Shown here: positions 55,216 to 63,675 of the stretch, in pieces
Numbering within the stretch: the stretch's first letter is position 1
Layout: each line of letters begins with the position of its first letter
Source: OLB7 sp966250335
GTDB taxonomy: Bacteria > Bacteroidota > Ignavibacteria > OLB7
DNA length: 64,000 bases
Direction: 5' to 3'
NCBI GenBank assembly: GCA_966250335.1
Contig: CBINGZ010000021.1
Span: 21,767-85,766 of the forward strand
The notes under the pieces: model-generated
Seen by the model: only the letters and a program-made list of their open reading frames with translations
Database searches by the model: none
Told to the model about the DNA's origin: nothing
Program-made: the position numbers and the translations under genes

Positions 55216-58200
55216 ATGACGCTTGTTTCGAACTACGATAGAGAACGCATCCTTCCCTCTCTACTCCTTCTTCTCGCGGCGATCCTGCCGGTGACCGCCT
55301 CGGCGCAGTCGAGCCTTACCCTTGCCCCTGTCGATCTCTCCCGGTTTCCGATCCTCTCGGCGCCGTTTCTTGCAGTCGATGATCGCGATTCGGTGATCGA
55401 CGGCCTGACGGCGGGAGATCTTCGTGTGGATGAGAATGGGACGCCACGCAAGGTCCTCCGGGTGATCTGCCCGCCGCCGACCCCTCCCGTTCCTCTCTCG
55501 GCCCTCCTCTCCATCGATGTATCGAGCTCGATGGGGGAGAGAGCATCGGGAGTCTCGAACCTCTCGATCGCGACCTCCGCCGCCCGCGCATGGATCGACC
55601 TGTTCCCGAACGACGGCAGCGAATGCGCCGTGACCAGCTTCGACAACGCCGGTTACCTCAACCACGACTTCACGACCGATCGTCCCCGACTCCATGCCGC
55701 GGTAAACGCGCTCACCCCCCTTGCCGGAACCAGCTACGACAGCGGGCTGGCGCAACGGGGAACCGGTGCGCTCCATATCGTCGCAACCGGCTCAGGCAGA
55801 CGGATCGTGGTCTTCCTGACCGACGGCCTTGCCGAAGCCGATGTGGAGAATATCGTGAAGCTGGCGAACGGGAACGGGGTCACGATCCATTGCGTCGTCG
55901 TCGGCATGGAGGCGCCCGATGTTCTCAGGGAGATCGCGACCCGCACCGGCGGTTTCTGGTTCGAGAACGTACGGAGCGCGGAGGAGGCGGGGCGGATCTA
56001 CAGGCTGCTGCTGGAGTATTCGATACGTGGCGGTCTCTGCCGGGTCGAGTGGGAGAGCGCGCCGGGATGCGAGCGGACGAGAAACGTCGTCGTGTCGGTG
56101 CCGGGGGATGGATTGAGGGGAGAAACATCGTACAAGGCGCCGGACGCCGCGCTCGTCACGCTGGACGTTTCCCCGGCCGGTGTCTCGCTCTCGTCGGTTC
56201 CGCCCGGCTCCTATCGTGATACGACAATCACCATCACGGCGGGAGGGGAGCCGGTCGACATCGCCGAGATCCGGAGCGGTGATCCGAGGTTCACGGTGAT
56301 CGCCGGCGGGACGCCTCCGTCGTTCACGCTGAAGCCGGGGGAGTCCCGGAAAATCACTGTGCGATATACTCCCACCGATTCCAGCTATGCCTTCGCGCGG
56401 ATCGAATTCCTCGGGAGCGCCTGTGACACCCCGGCGCTCCATCTTGCCGCCGGTTTTCCCGGACGCCCTCCCGACCGACCGACTCTTGCGCTGACCGTCC
56501 CGAACGGCGGCGAAGTCTACAACGTCGGAGCCGACACCGTCATCGCCTGGAGCGGCGTCCTCCCGGAGGAACCGGTCAGGCTCGAATATTCGATCGACGG
56601 CGGCTCGGTCTGGAACCCGGTGGCCGAGGGAGTTGTGGGACTGAAGAGACGATGGACCGTCCCGAACACTCCCAGCAGAACCTGCCTGATGCGTGTCGTC
56701 CAGCTCAGTCGTGACTCGACGCTCGAGCTGAAGGGGCATACCGATCAGGTGGTCCGCGCCCATTTCAGCGCCGACGGCACACGGGTCGTCACGGCCGGCT
56801 TCGACTCCACGGCCCGGATCTGGGACGCGTACACCGGAGCCCTGCTTTTCACCCTCTCCCATCCCGGCCGCGTCCGCTCCGCGAAGTTCAGCGCGGACGG
56901 CAGATACGTCGTGACAGGATGTACCGACGGGTCGGCGCGGATCTGGACGGTCGCCGCCGGAACGCTCCACCTTCTGCTCCGCGATCCGGCCGCGTCGGTC
57001 GGGGAGGGGACGAGTGTCGAGTTCAGCCCTGACGGGCGGATGGTCCTCACCAGCGGAGTCGGAGCCAAGCCGGACAACGACGCCGAGCTGTGGGACGCCG
57101 GGACCGGCACGCTCCTTCGTCGCCTGAGGGGACACACATCGTATGTGACGACGGCATCGTTCAACATGGATGGAACCAGGGTCGTGACCTCCGGCGGATA
57201 CGACCTGACGGTGAAGGTCTGGGATCCGTTCACCGGCGCCGAATTTCTCACGATCCCGAACTTCCCCTCGATCGTCCATGCCGTCAACTGGAGCCCGGAC
57301 GGCCGCTATCTGGTCACCGCCTCGACGACGATACAGATCTGGGATGCGGTCACCGGGGGGCTGGTCCGCGACATCCCGACCGGCGGGTTCCAGGCGAGCT
57401 TCAGTCCTGACGGGAGGACGCTGGCCGTCTGTAACTATGTCGCTGTCGGCGGGTCGTCGTGGATCACGCTGTGGGATGTGACGACCGCGACGCCGATCCG
57501 TTCCTTTGAAGGGTACAGGGATGGATCGTGGTGCGTCGACTTCAACGACAACGGGCTGCGGATCGTCAGCGCCGAGAAGAATCATACCGCGAGGATCTGG
57601 AATCTGGGGCCCGAACCGATTCAATCCGATATATCCGATTCGCTCTGGGCGATCACGGCGCCGAAGCTCTCCATGCGGAACGTCGCCTTCGGAACGCTGA
57701 CGGTGGGGATGGGGCGCGACTCGATCGTCGCCGCGCTCCTCTGCAACGAAGGGGAGGCTCCCGTGCCGATCCGGCGCCTCGCGATCACCGGTCCCGATTC
57801 GGCCGATTTCGGGTTCGTCTCCGGCGGCGGGGCGTTCCTGCTGGGACCGGGAGAATGCAGGGAGGTGGAGCTGCGGTTCACGCCGCGCGCGGTCGGACGC
57901 CGCTCCGCCGTTCTCGAGGCGGATGCCCCCGGTCTCCCGCGCGCGACGGTGGAAGGAGTCGGTGAAGCTCCCGCGCTGGAGGTCACGACCCCCTGGATCG
58001 ATTTCGGCGCCGTCCGCGTCGGCGAGACAAGGGATTCGCTGGTGCCGGTGATGCTCCGGAACAACGGTACCGTTCCGGTCTCCATGACCGGAATAGAGCG
58101 GACAGGACCCGATACGATGCAGTTCTCCGTGGTCGACGGCGGCGGAACGTTCGATCTGCTCCCCGGCGAATCGAGGACTATGACTCTCCGGTTCGCGCCG

Positions 58201-58980
58201 ACTTCGCGGGGGAGAACCGACGGCGGGCTTCGCTTCAGGCTCGGGTCCGGTCCCCCGGCGACTGCCCGCCTCTTCGGGCTCGGTATCTGCTCGTCGGCTC
58301 CCGTCGCCACGGTGATCTCGCTTCCCGATACGATGATCGCCTCCGCCGGCGAGTTCGTCACGATCCCCGTCCGTCTCTCGGCGACGGGGGATCTTGCCGG
58401 GAGCGGAGCCGGCCGCTTCATCCTGACGGTGCGTGCCGACGAAACGCTCCTTCTTCCGCTCGACAGCGTCCACGACGTCCGGCATGTCGACGGCGATCGT
58501 ATCGTATCGTACATGGGAGAATGGAACGACACGACCGAACATCTGATCGATCTGAACTTTCTGGCCGCTCTCGGCTCCCGTCCTGAAACGCCGATCCGGA
58601 TCGAACTCTTCCGCTGGGAGCTCGACTGCCCGATCGCCGTGACCACGGTCGACGGCCTCTTCAGGCTGCGCGATCTCTGCCGCGAAGGGGAGAGCGTCAG
58701 GCTTTTCGACGCGGAGGGGGCGTTCGGTCTGAAGCCGGTGCGTCCCAACCCGGCGGGAGACCGTCTGGCTCTGGAGTTCATCCTCAACCGGCCGGAGCGC
58801 GCGCGGCTCACGATCGTCGACATGAGCGGAAGGCCGGTCCGCGCCCTCGACGTCGCCTCGCTGCCGCCGGGGCCGAACGCGCTGGAGATCGACCTGGAGG
58901 GAATTCCCGCCGGTCCCTACACGGCGGTGCTCGACGACGGGGGAGAACGATACGGCAGGACCTTCATGATCGAGAGGTGA
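55216..58980 (+). CDS. VWA / WD40 / ASH-domain cargo with T9SS sorting domain
   Basis: The 1254-residue product has a signal peptide (cut after ASAQS). A VWA domain (about 92-250) keeps the MIDAS: DVSSS (Asp101, Ser103, Ser105), then a Thr in AGTSYDSG and LTDG. An ASH-like Ig unit follows at about 310-400. A WD40/quinoprotein-like propeller covers about 490-800 ('GHTDQVVRAHFSADGTRVV', 'SARIWTVAAGTLHLLL'). Two further ASH-like units come next ('MRNVAFGTLTVGMGRDSIV', 'WIDFGAVRVGETRDSLVP'), then a cohesin-like stretch and the sorting domain (VRPNPAGDRLALEF to RTFMIER). It is probably a surface adhesin or complex scaffold with metal-dependent binding. Confidence 0.9.
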   Translation: MTLVSNYDRERILPSLLLLLAAILPVTASAQSSLTLAPVDLSRFPILSAPFLAVDDRDSVIDGLTAGDLRVDENGTPRKVLRVICPPPTPPVPLSALLSIDVSSSMGERASGVSNLSIATSAARAWIDLFPNDGSECAVTSFDNAGYLNHDFTTDRPRLHAAVNALTPLAGTSYDSGLAQRGTGALHIVATGSGRRIVVFLTDGLAEADVENIVKLANGNGVTIHCVVVGMEAPDVLREIATRTGGFWFENVRSAEEAGRIYRLLLEYSIRGGLCRVEWESAPGCERTRNVVVSVPGDGLRGETSYKAPDAALVTLDVSPAGVSLSSVPPGSYRDTTITITAGGEPVDIAEIRSGDPRFTVIAGGTPPSFTLKPGESRKITVRYTPTDSSYAFARIEFLGSACDTPALHLAAGFPGRPPDRPTLALTVPNGGEVYNVGADTVIAWSGVLPEEPVRLEYSIDGGSVWNPVAEGVVGLKRRWTVPNTPSRTCLMRVVQLSRDSTLELKGHTDQVVRAHFSADGTRVVTAGFDSTARIWDAYTGALLFTLSHPGRVRSAKFSADGRYVVTGCTDGSARIWTVAAGTLHLLLRDPAASVGEGTSVEFSPDGRMVLTSGVGAKPDNDAELWDAGTGTLLRRLRGHTSYVTTASFNMDGTRVVTSGGYDLTVKVWDPFTGAEFLTIPNFPSIVHAVNWSPDGRYLVTASTTIQIWDAVTGGLVRDIPTGGFQASFSPDGRTLAVCNYVAVGGSSWITLWDVTTATPIRSFEGYRDGSWCVDFNDNGLRIVSAEKNHTARIWNLGPEPIQSDISDSLWAITAPKLSMRNVAFGTLTVGMGRDSIVAALLCNEGEAPVPIRRLAITGPDSADFGFVSGGGAFLLGPGECREVELRFTPRAVGRRSAVLEADAPGLPRATVEGVGEAPALEVTTPWIDFGAVRVGETRDSLVPVMLRNNGTVPVSMTGIERTGPDTMQFSVVDGGGTFDLLPGESRTMTLRFAPTSRGRTDGGLRFRLGSGPPATARLFGLGICSSAPVATVISLPDTMIASAGEFVTIPVRLSATGDLAGSGAGRFILTVRADETLLLPLDSVHDVRHVDGDRIVSYMGEWNDTTEHLIDLNFLAALGSRPETPIRIELFRWELDCPIAVTTVDGLFRLRDLCREGESVRLFDAEGAFGLKPVRPNPAGDRLALEFILNRPERARLTIVDMSGRPVRALDVASLPPGPNALEIDLEGIPAGPYTAVLDDGGERYGRTFMIER

Positions 58981-59135
58981 GGTCCGATCTCCCGGTTTTC
59001 TCTTTCTACTCCCGCCTCCGTACATTGGAGACGGCTCCGCAGGTTGATCTCACGACATTTCGTGATTACAATGCGTGTGGAGAACGGGCGTCGATATTCT
59101 CGATCCAACTTCGTTCAGGCAAACGCTGCGGTACT

Positions 59136-62100
59136 ATGGTGAACCTTTTCAGGATGGGGCCGCGACTTCGCGGATTTCTCACGATCGTTCTTTTCAGCCT
59201 GCTCTTCCTTTCCGGCGCGGACGCCCAGCAGTTCGGCAAGAACAAGGTGCAGTATCGGACCTATGACTGGAAGTATATCCAGTCCGACCACTTCGACATC
59301 TACTTTTACGATTCGGCCGGTCTCAACCTCGCCAAGTTCTCGGTCAACGTCCTGGAGGACGCGCTGAACCAGATCCAGGACCACTGGCGCTACAGGATTA
59401 CGAGTCGTATTGCGATCGTTCTCTTCAATTCCCACAACGAGTTCCAGCAGAACAACGTCGTCGATGAATACCTGCCGGAAGGGGTGGGGGGCGTCACAGA
59501 GCTCTTCAAGAACCGGGTGGTGGTGCCGTTCGAGGGGGACTGGGAGAAGTTCCGTCATGTGCTCCATCATGAGCTTGTGCATGCGGTTCTCAACGACAAG
59601 TTCTACGGCGGGTCGATACAGTCGCTGGTCTCCAACAACGTGCAGTTCTTCCTTCCGATCTGGATGAACGAAGGGCTCGCGGAGTTCGAGTCGCACAACG
59701 GCTACGACATCGAGACCGATATGTTCATCCGCGACGCGGTGATCGGCGGGTTCCTCCCCAGCCTGGACCAGTTGAACGGATACTTCGCCTATCGCGGCGG
59801 GCAGACCTTCTACTGGTACGTGGAGCAGACCTACGGACGCCAGAAGATCTCGGAGCTTCTGAACCGCGCCAAATCGGCGGGGGATCTGGACGCTGCGTTC
59901 AAGAGCGCGTTCGGCAAGACCGTGGAGGAGTTCTCCGAACAGTGGCTCTACGATCTGAAGAAGATCTACTGGCCCGACGTCGCCGACAGGAAGCGCCCGG
60001 TCGATTTCTCCATCCGCGTGACCAATCACAAGAAGGACGATTCCTATTTCAATACCTCCCCGTCGATCTCTCCGAACGGGGACAGGATCGCGTATATATC
60101 GGACAGGGACGGGCCCAGGTCGGTCTACGTCCTCAAGACCGACGATCCGGGGGATGTGAAGCAGATCATCGAAGGGGAGAACGACGTCGATTTCGAGGAG
60201 CTTCATCTGCTGACGCCGGCGATCGCCTGGTCGCCGGACAGCCGCAAGGTGTCGTTCTCGGTGAAATCGAACGGCCGTGACGCGATCTACGTGATCGACG
60301 TGGAGTCGGGGGATCAGGAGAAGTTCGAGTTCGATCTTGATGCGATCTACTCGGTCAACTGGTCGCCTGACGGAAAGAGGCTGGCCTTCCAGGGGATCAG
60401 GGGGGATCAGTCCGACATCTACACCTACGACATGGCGACCCGCAAGCTGGCGAACGTCACCGACGACGTCTTCAGCGACTACGATCCGAACTGGGCGAGC
60501 GACAGCAGAACGATCTATTTCCTCTCCGATCGTCGCGACAACCCGATCGGCGCGTTCAACCACCGGAATTTCGAGGTCTGGACGTACGATTACGACACAC
60601 GTGACATCTTCTCGATCGACGTCGACGCGAACGTTCTGAAGCGGATCACCTTCAGCGAGAACGAGTCGGAGAGCGCCCCGACGCCGGGGCCCGACGGCCG
60701 TCTTCTCTACATATCGGATCGCAACGGGATCAACAACATTTTCCTGCTCGACACCAACGGAACGTCGCGACCGCTGACGAACTCCATTTCCGGCATCGAT
60801 CAGCTCTCGCTCTCGCGTGATGCCGGCAAGCTCGTCTATATCTCGTGGAACGACGACGGGTACGATATCTTCCTCACCCGCATGCCGTTCGACGTCCGCC
60901 TTGAGGGGGACACGATCGCCCCCACGAAATATCTGCAGCGGATGGCCCGTGCGGAGGCGGCTCCGACCGACAGTGCCGTGGTCGAGCAGCGGGTGAACGT
61001 GGTGACGTCGATTGTCGGATATGAAGGGGTGAAGGTAGACCCGAGCGAATCTGCGGAGTCGTTCCCGTCGGAGGGAACCGTCGCGCAGCTTCCTCCGTCG
61101 AGCGTGAAGCCGCCGCCGGACGCGCTTGCCGATTCCGGCGATTATCGCGTGAAGGATTACAAGGTGAAGTTCAGCGCCGATCTGATCCAGGCCGCCGGCA
61201 ACTACAACGCGTTCTACGGCGTGCAGGGGATGATTCAGATGCTTTTCAGCGATGTGATGGGGAACCATCAGATCTATATCGCAAGCGATCTCCAGCTCGA
61301 TCTGAAGAACAGCGATTTCGTGGTCAGCTACAACTACCTGCCGGAACGGATCGACTACGGTCTCGATGTATATCAGACCTCGACATTCGCCTATCTGCCG
61401 ACGTCGGAGAGCAACTACAACCTGATGAGGTTCCGGCAGTTCGGCGCGAACGGGCGGGCGTCGAATCCGTTCGACCGTTTCCGGCGTCTTGAGCTCGGCA
61501 TTTCGATCGCGAACATCTGGCGGGAGGCGGTGGATGCGAACGCCGGTGTCGCCGATCAGTCGAAGCTGATGCTGGTGCCGAGCATCTCCTACGTGTTCGA
61601 TAATTCCACGCCCGGCCTCTTCAACCCGTTCGGCGGAGCGCGATACAACATCGAAGCGAAGGCGAGCCCGAAGCTCGGGAACGGGGGAGCGGGGTTCTAC
61701 TCCTTCACCGGAGATTTCCGGAAATATTTCCCGCTCGATAAAATCGGCTTCTACAGCCTTGCGTTCCGCGGCTCCGGCGGCGCCAGTTTCGGACCGAACC
61801 CGCAGAAATTCACGATGGGAGGAATCGACAACTGGCTCAACTACGAATTCAGCGACGACCGCGTCTCGCTGGAGAACGCCGAGGATTTCTTCTACTTCGC
61901 CCCCGCCTATCCGATGCGCGGCTACAATTTCAGCGAGGCGATCGGATCGAAATATTTCCTCGGAAATGTGGAATTCCGTTTCCCGCTGATCCGCGCGCTG
62001 ATCACCGGCCCGCTGCCGGTGCTCCTCCAGTATATCTCCGGCTCGATGTTCCTCGACGTCGGCGCCGCCTGGGACAAGGATCTGAACCTGACCCGAACCG

Positions 62101-62264
62101 CAATCGACGGCTCCACGGTCACCGACGACCTGCTGATCGGCACCGGAATCGGGGCACGCACGTATGTGTTCGGTTTGCCTGTAAGGATGGATGTGGCGTG
62201 GAGTTATGATCTGGAGCACTGGAGCAGGCCGAAGTATTATTTCTCGCTGGGGTATGATTTTTAG
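59136..62264 (+). CDS. Metalloprotease-propeller-barrel fusion, copy 2
   Basis: The start at 59136 gives a signal peptide (MVNLFRMGPRLRGFLTIVLF..., cut near ADAQQ); the longer frame to 58977 is not credible. The 1042-residue product has the same order as the gene at 49937: a gluzincin with HHELVH (His145, Glu146, His149) and MNEG (Glu179), PD40 units ('SISPNGDRIAYISDRD', 'AWSPDSRKVSFSV', 'NWSPDGKRLAFQG'), a linker, then an Omp85/D15-like end (PMRGYNF, NVEFRFPL, SMFLDVGAAWD, GARTYVFGLPVRMDV). The barrel end is a better D15 match than in copy 1. Probable outer-membrane protease. Its terminator has been split by mobile DNA. Confidence 0.88.
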   Translation: MVNLFRMGPRLRGFLTIVLFSLLFLSGADAQQFGKNKVQYRTYDWKYIQSDHFDIYFYDSAGLNLAKFSVNVLEDALNQIQDHWRYRITSRIAIVLFNSHNEFQQNNVVDEYLPEGVGGVTELFKNRVVVPFEGDWEKFRHVLHHELVHAVLNDKFYGGSIQSLVSNNVQFFLPIWMNEGLAEFESHNGYDIETDMFIRDAVIGGFLPSLDQLNGYFAYRGGQTFYWYVEQTYGRQKISELLNRAKSAGDLDAAFKSAFGKTVEEFSEQWLYDLKKIYWPDVADRKRPVDFSIRVTNHKKDDSYFNTSPSISPNGDRIAYISDRDGPRSVYVLKTDDPGDVKQIIEGENDVDFEELHLLTPAIAWSPDSRKVSFSVKSNGRDAIYVIDVESGDQEKFEFDLDAIYSVNWSPDGKRLAFQGIRGDQSDIYTYDMATRKLANVTDDVFSDYDPNWASDSRTIYFLSDRRDNPIGAFNHRNFEVWTYDYDTRDIFSIDVDANVLKRITFSENESESAPTPGPDGRLLYISDRNGINNIFLLDTNGTSRPLTNSISGIDQLSLSRDAGKLVYISWNDDGYDIFLTRMPFDVRLEGDTIAPTKYLQRMARAEAAPTDSAVVEQRVNVVTSIVGYEGVKVDPSESAESFPSEGTVAQLPPSSVKPPPDALADSGDYRVKDYKVKFSADLIQAAGNYNAFYGVQGMIQMLFSDVMGNHQIYIASDLQLDLKNSDFVVSYNYLPERIDYGLDVYQTSTFAYLPTSESNYNLMRFRQFGANGRASNPFDRFRRLELGISIANIWREAVDANAGVADQSKLMLVPSISYVFDNSTPGLFNPFGGARYNIEAKASPKLGNGGAGFYSFTGDFRKYFPLDKIGFYSLAFRGSGGASFGPNPQKFTMGGIDNWLNYEFSDDRVSLENAEDFFYFAPAYPMRGYNFSEAIGSKYFLGNVEFRFPLIRALITGPLPVLLQYISGSMFLDVGAAWDKDLNLTRTAIDGSTVTDDLLIGTGIGARTYVFGLPVRMDVAWSYDLEHWSRPKYYFSLGYDF

Positions 62265-62320
62265 GCCGGAAGCATCGAGTTGTTGAAAGAGAGAGCGCTA
62301 AGGTGAATTCTTTGCCTTAG

Positions 62321-63191
62321 AGCCTGTTATGCACTTTTGAGAATAAAATCGGCGGTTGTAGAATGCAGGCATGAACAACCGCAAAGCCTATCGGAGCGAG
62401 GTCTCCGACGAAGAGTGGGCATTCATTGCTCCCTACCTCACGCTCATGAAGGACAATGCTCCGCAGCGAACCTACCCTCTGCGCGAAGTCTTCAACGCCG
62501 CTCGCTGGATCGCTCGCACCGGCGCTCAGTGGGATATGCTCCCCAACGACCTGCTGCCGTGGACCGTCGTCTATCAGCAGACACGGCGCTGGCTGGCTCG
62601 TGGCATCTTCGCAGCAATCGTTGACGACCTGCGCGTCTTGCTGCGGATTGCCGAGGGACGAACCGAACAGCCATCGGCAGTGATCTTCGACAGCCGGACG
62701 TTGCAGTCGACGCCGGAGAGCGGCCATCGCGCCGGCTACGACGGAGCCAAGCGGCGCAAGGGCTCGAAGGTGCACATCGCTGTTGATACGCTCGGACATT
62801 TGTTGGCCGTGCATGTGACGGCAGCCTCGGAACAGGATCGTGCACAGGTGACGGAGCTTGCCGAGCAGGTGCAGGAAGGAGGCGACCGGAGAATCGGTGA
62901 GCCTGGCGTATGTCGATCAAGGCTACACCGGCGCCGAGGCAGCCACTGCGGCTGAGGAGCAAGGAATCTGTCTGGAGGTTGTCAAACTGTCGGAGGCCAA
63001 GCGAGGGTTTGTGCTGTTGCCGCGGCGCTGGGTTGTCGAGCGGAGTTTCGCATGGCTGGCGCGGTTCCGTCGGCTTGCACGAGATTATGAACGATTGCCC
63101 GAGACATTGGCAGGGTTACACTGGCTTGCCTTCGCGATCATGCTCCTGCAACGTTTCGTCGAAATTATCCCGAAAAGTGCATAACAGGCTC
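62321..63191 (+). mobile_element. IS5-like insertion sequence
   Basis: The ends are GAGCCTGTTATGCACTTTT (62321-62339) and its exact inverse (63173-63191), followed inside by GAGAATAA versus CGGGATAA. The element is 871 bp and holds one frameshifted transposase. TA flanks both ends and appears duplicated. The transposase type and TA-rich target fit the IS5 family (IS427/IS1031-like); the exact group needs a database. Confidence 0.9.
62371..63184 (+). pseudogene. IS5-family transposase, frameshifted
   Basis: The first frame (62371-62955) gives a DUF4096-like start ('SEVSDEEWAFIAPYLTL', 'ARWIARTGAQWDMLP') and the first catalytic Asp in VIFDSRTLQST. The rest of the DDE domain lies in the second frame (62858-63184): Asp in AYVDQGYTG and Glu in WVVERSFAWLARF. 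The join needs a +1 shift around 62874-62884 (QVQE in one frame, EATGES in the other). This equals one extra G in a GGAAGGAGG stretch. It could be a disabling mutation or programmed frameshifting as in some IS5 groups; I see no classic slippery heptamer. Confidence 0.8.
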
Positions 63192-63193
63192 TA

Positions 63194-63342
63194 GAGGCTG
63201 TTATGCACTTTTTGGCTCAAAATCGGCCATTGCAGGGCCGCAAGGGGTCTCAAGGAGCCTCCCCGACTGAAGACAACGACTGGAACGGCCTTCAGAGAGG
63301 CATATTCACCTCTTTTCTCCCGCAAAAGTGCATAACAAGCTC
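63194..63342. mobile_element. MITE related to the adjacent IS
   Basis: A 149-bp element has ends GAGGCTGTTATGCACTTTT and AAAAGTGCATAACAAGCTC, one to two bases different from the IS ends. Beyond the terminal repeat the left end stays similar to the IS (AAAATCGGC...TTG.AG). It has no coding capacity. It directly abuts the IS, sharing one TA, and has TA on its far side. It is probably a non-autonomous derivative of a sister IS. Confidence 0.8.
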
Positions 63343-63344
63343 TA

Positions 63345-63675
63345 GCGCTCTCTTTTTGTAGGGGTGATCTAACTATAGTCGCCACTGTTGTATAGTTGTT
63401 GAGCATTGGTTGAGTATCTGCGATTCTGATCGAACCGGGGTCTGGCTCGAACCGTTCCGGTACTGTTTAGCAATCGGTGTTGTTGTTGCTGTTATGTTAC
63501 ATTGCCCAAGTCGATTTATATCAGATTGGCATAAAAAACTTGTCCGATCCCGATATCCGGATTAACATTGCAGCTCGGAACGATTGCTCATCTACTCTCA
63601 CTCCTCCCTCTCCATCCGGCTACGATTGGAAAAGCGTGCTGAGTCTTCTTGTTTTTACTATCTCTCTCCTTCGTT
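63345..63675. other. AT-rich leader before the last gene
   Basis: The first bases are the right arm of the split terminator. The rest is AT-rich and has no gene I can support; it probably holds the promoter of the next gene. Confidence 0.4.

Larger units (their letters stand above)
62291..63357 (+). terminator. Intrinsic terminator split by the IS and MITE insertions
   Basis: The left half (AGAGAGCGCTAAGG, loop, CCTTA; 62291-62320) and the right half (TAGCGCTCTC then TTTTT; 63343-63357) join exactly if the inserted DNA and one TA are removed. They then give a 14-bp perfect stem with an 11-base loop and a T tail, 26 bases after the stop at 62264. The insertion separates the arms by about 1 kb. 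Confidence 0.85.

Noticed and set aside
55792..59025. A very long open frame opposite the VWA/WD40 cargo gene
   Set aside because: It is the antisense of a gene with signal peptide, MIDAS, WD40 and sorting domain. The antisense product has no recognisable feature.
59115..62219. A 1034-codon minus-strand frame opposite the second protease-propeller gene
   Set aside because: It is a GC-driven shadow of the real gene. It is rich in Val-Asp-Arg tracts with no domain.
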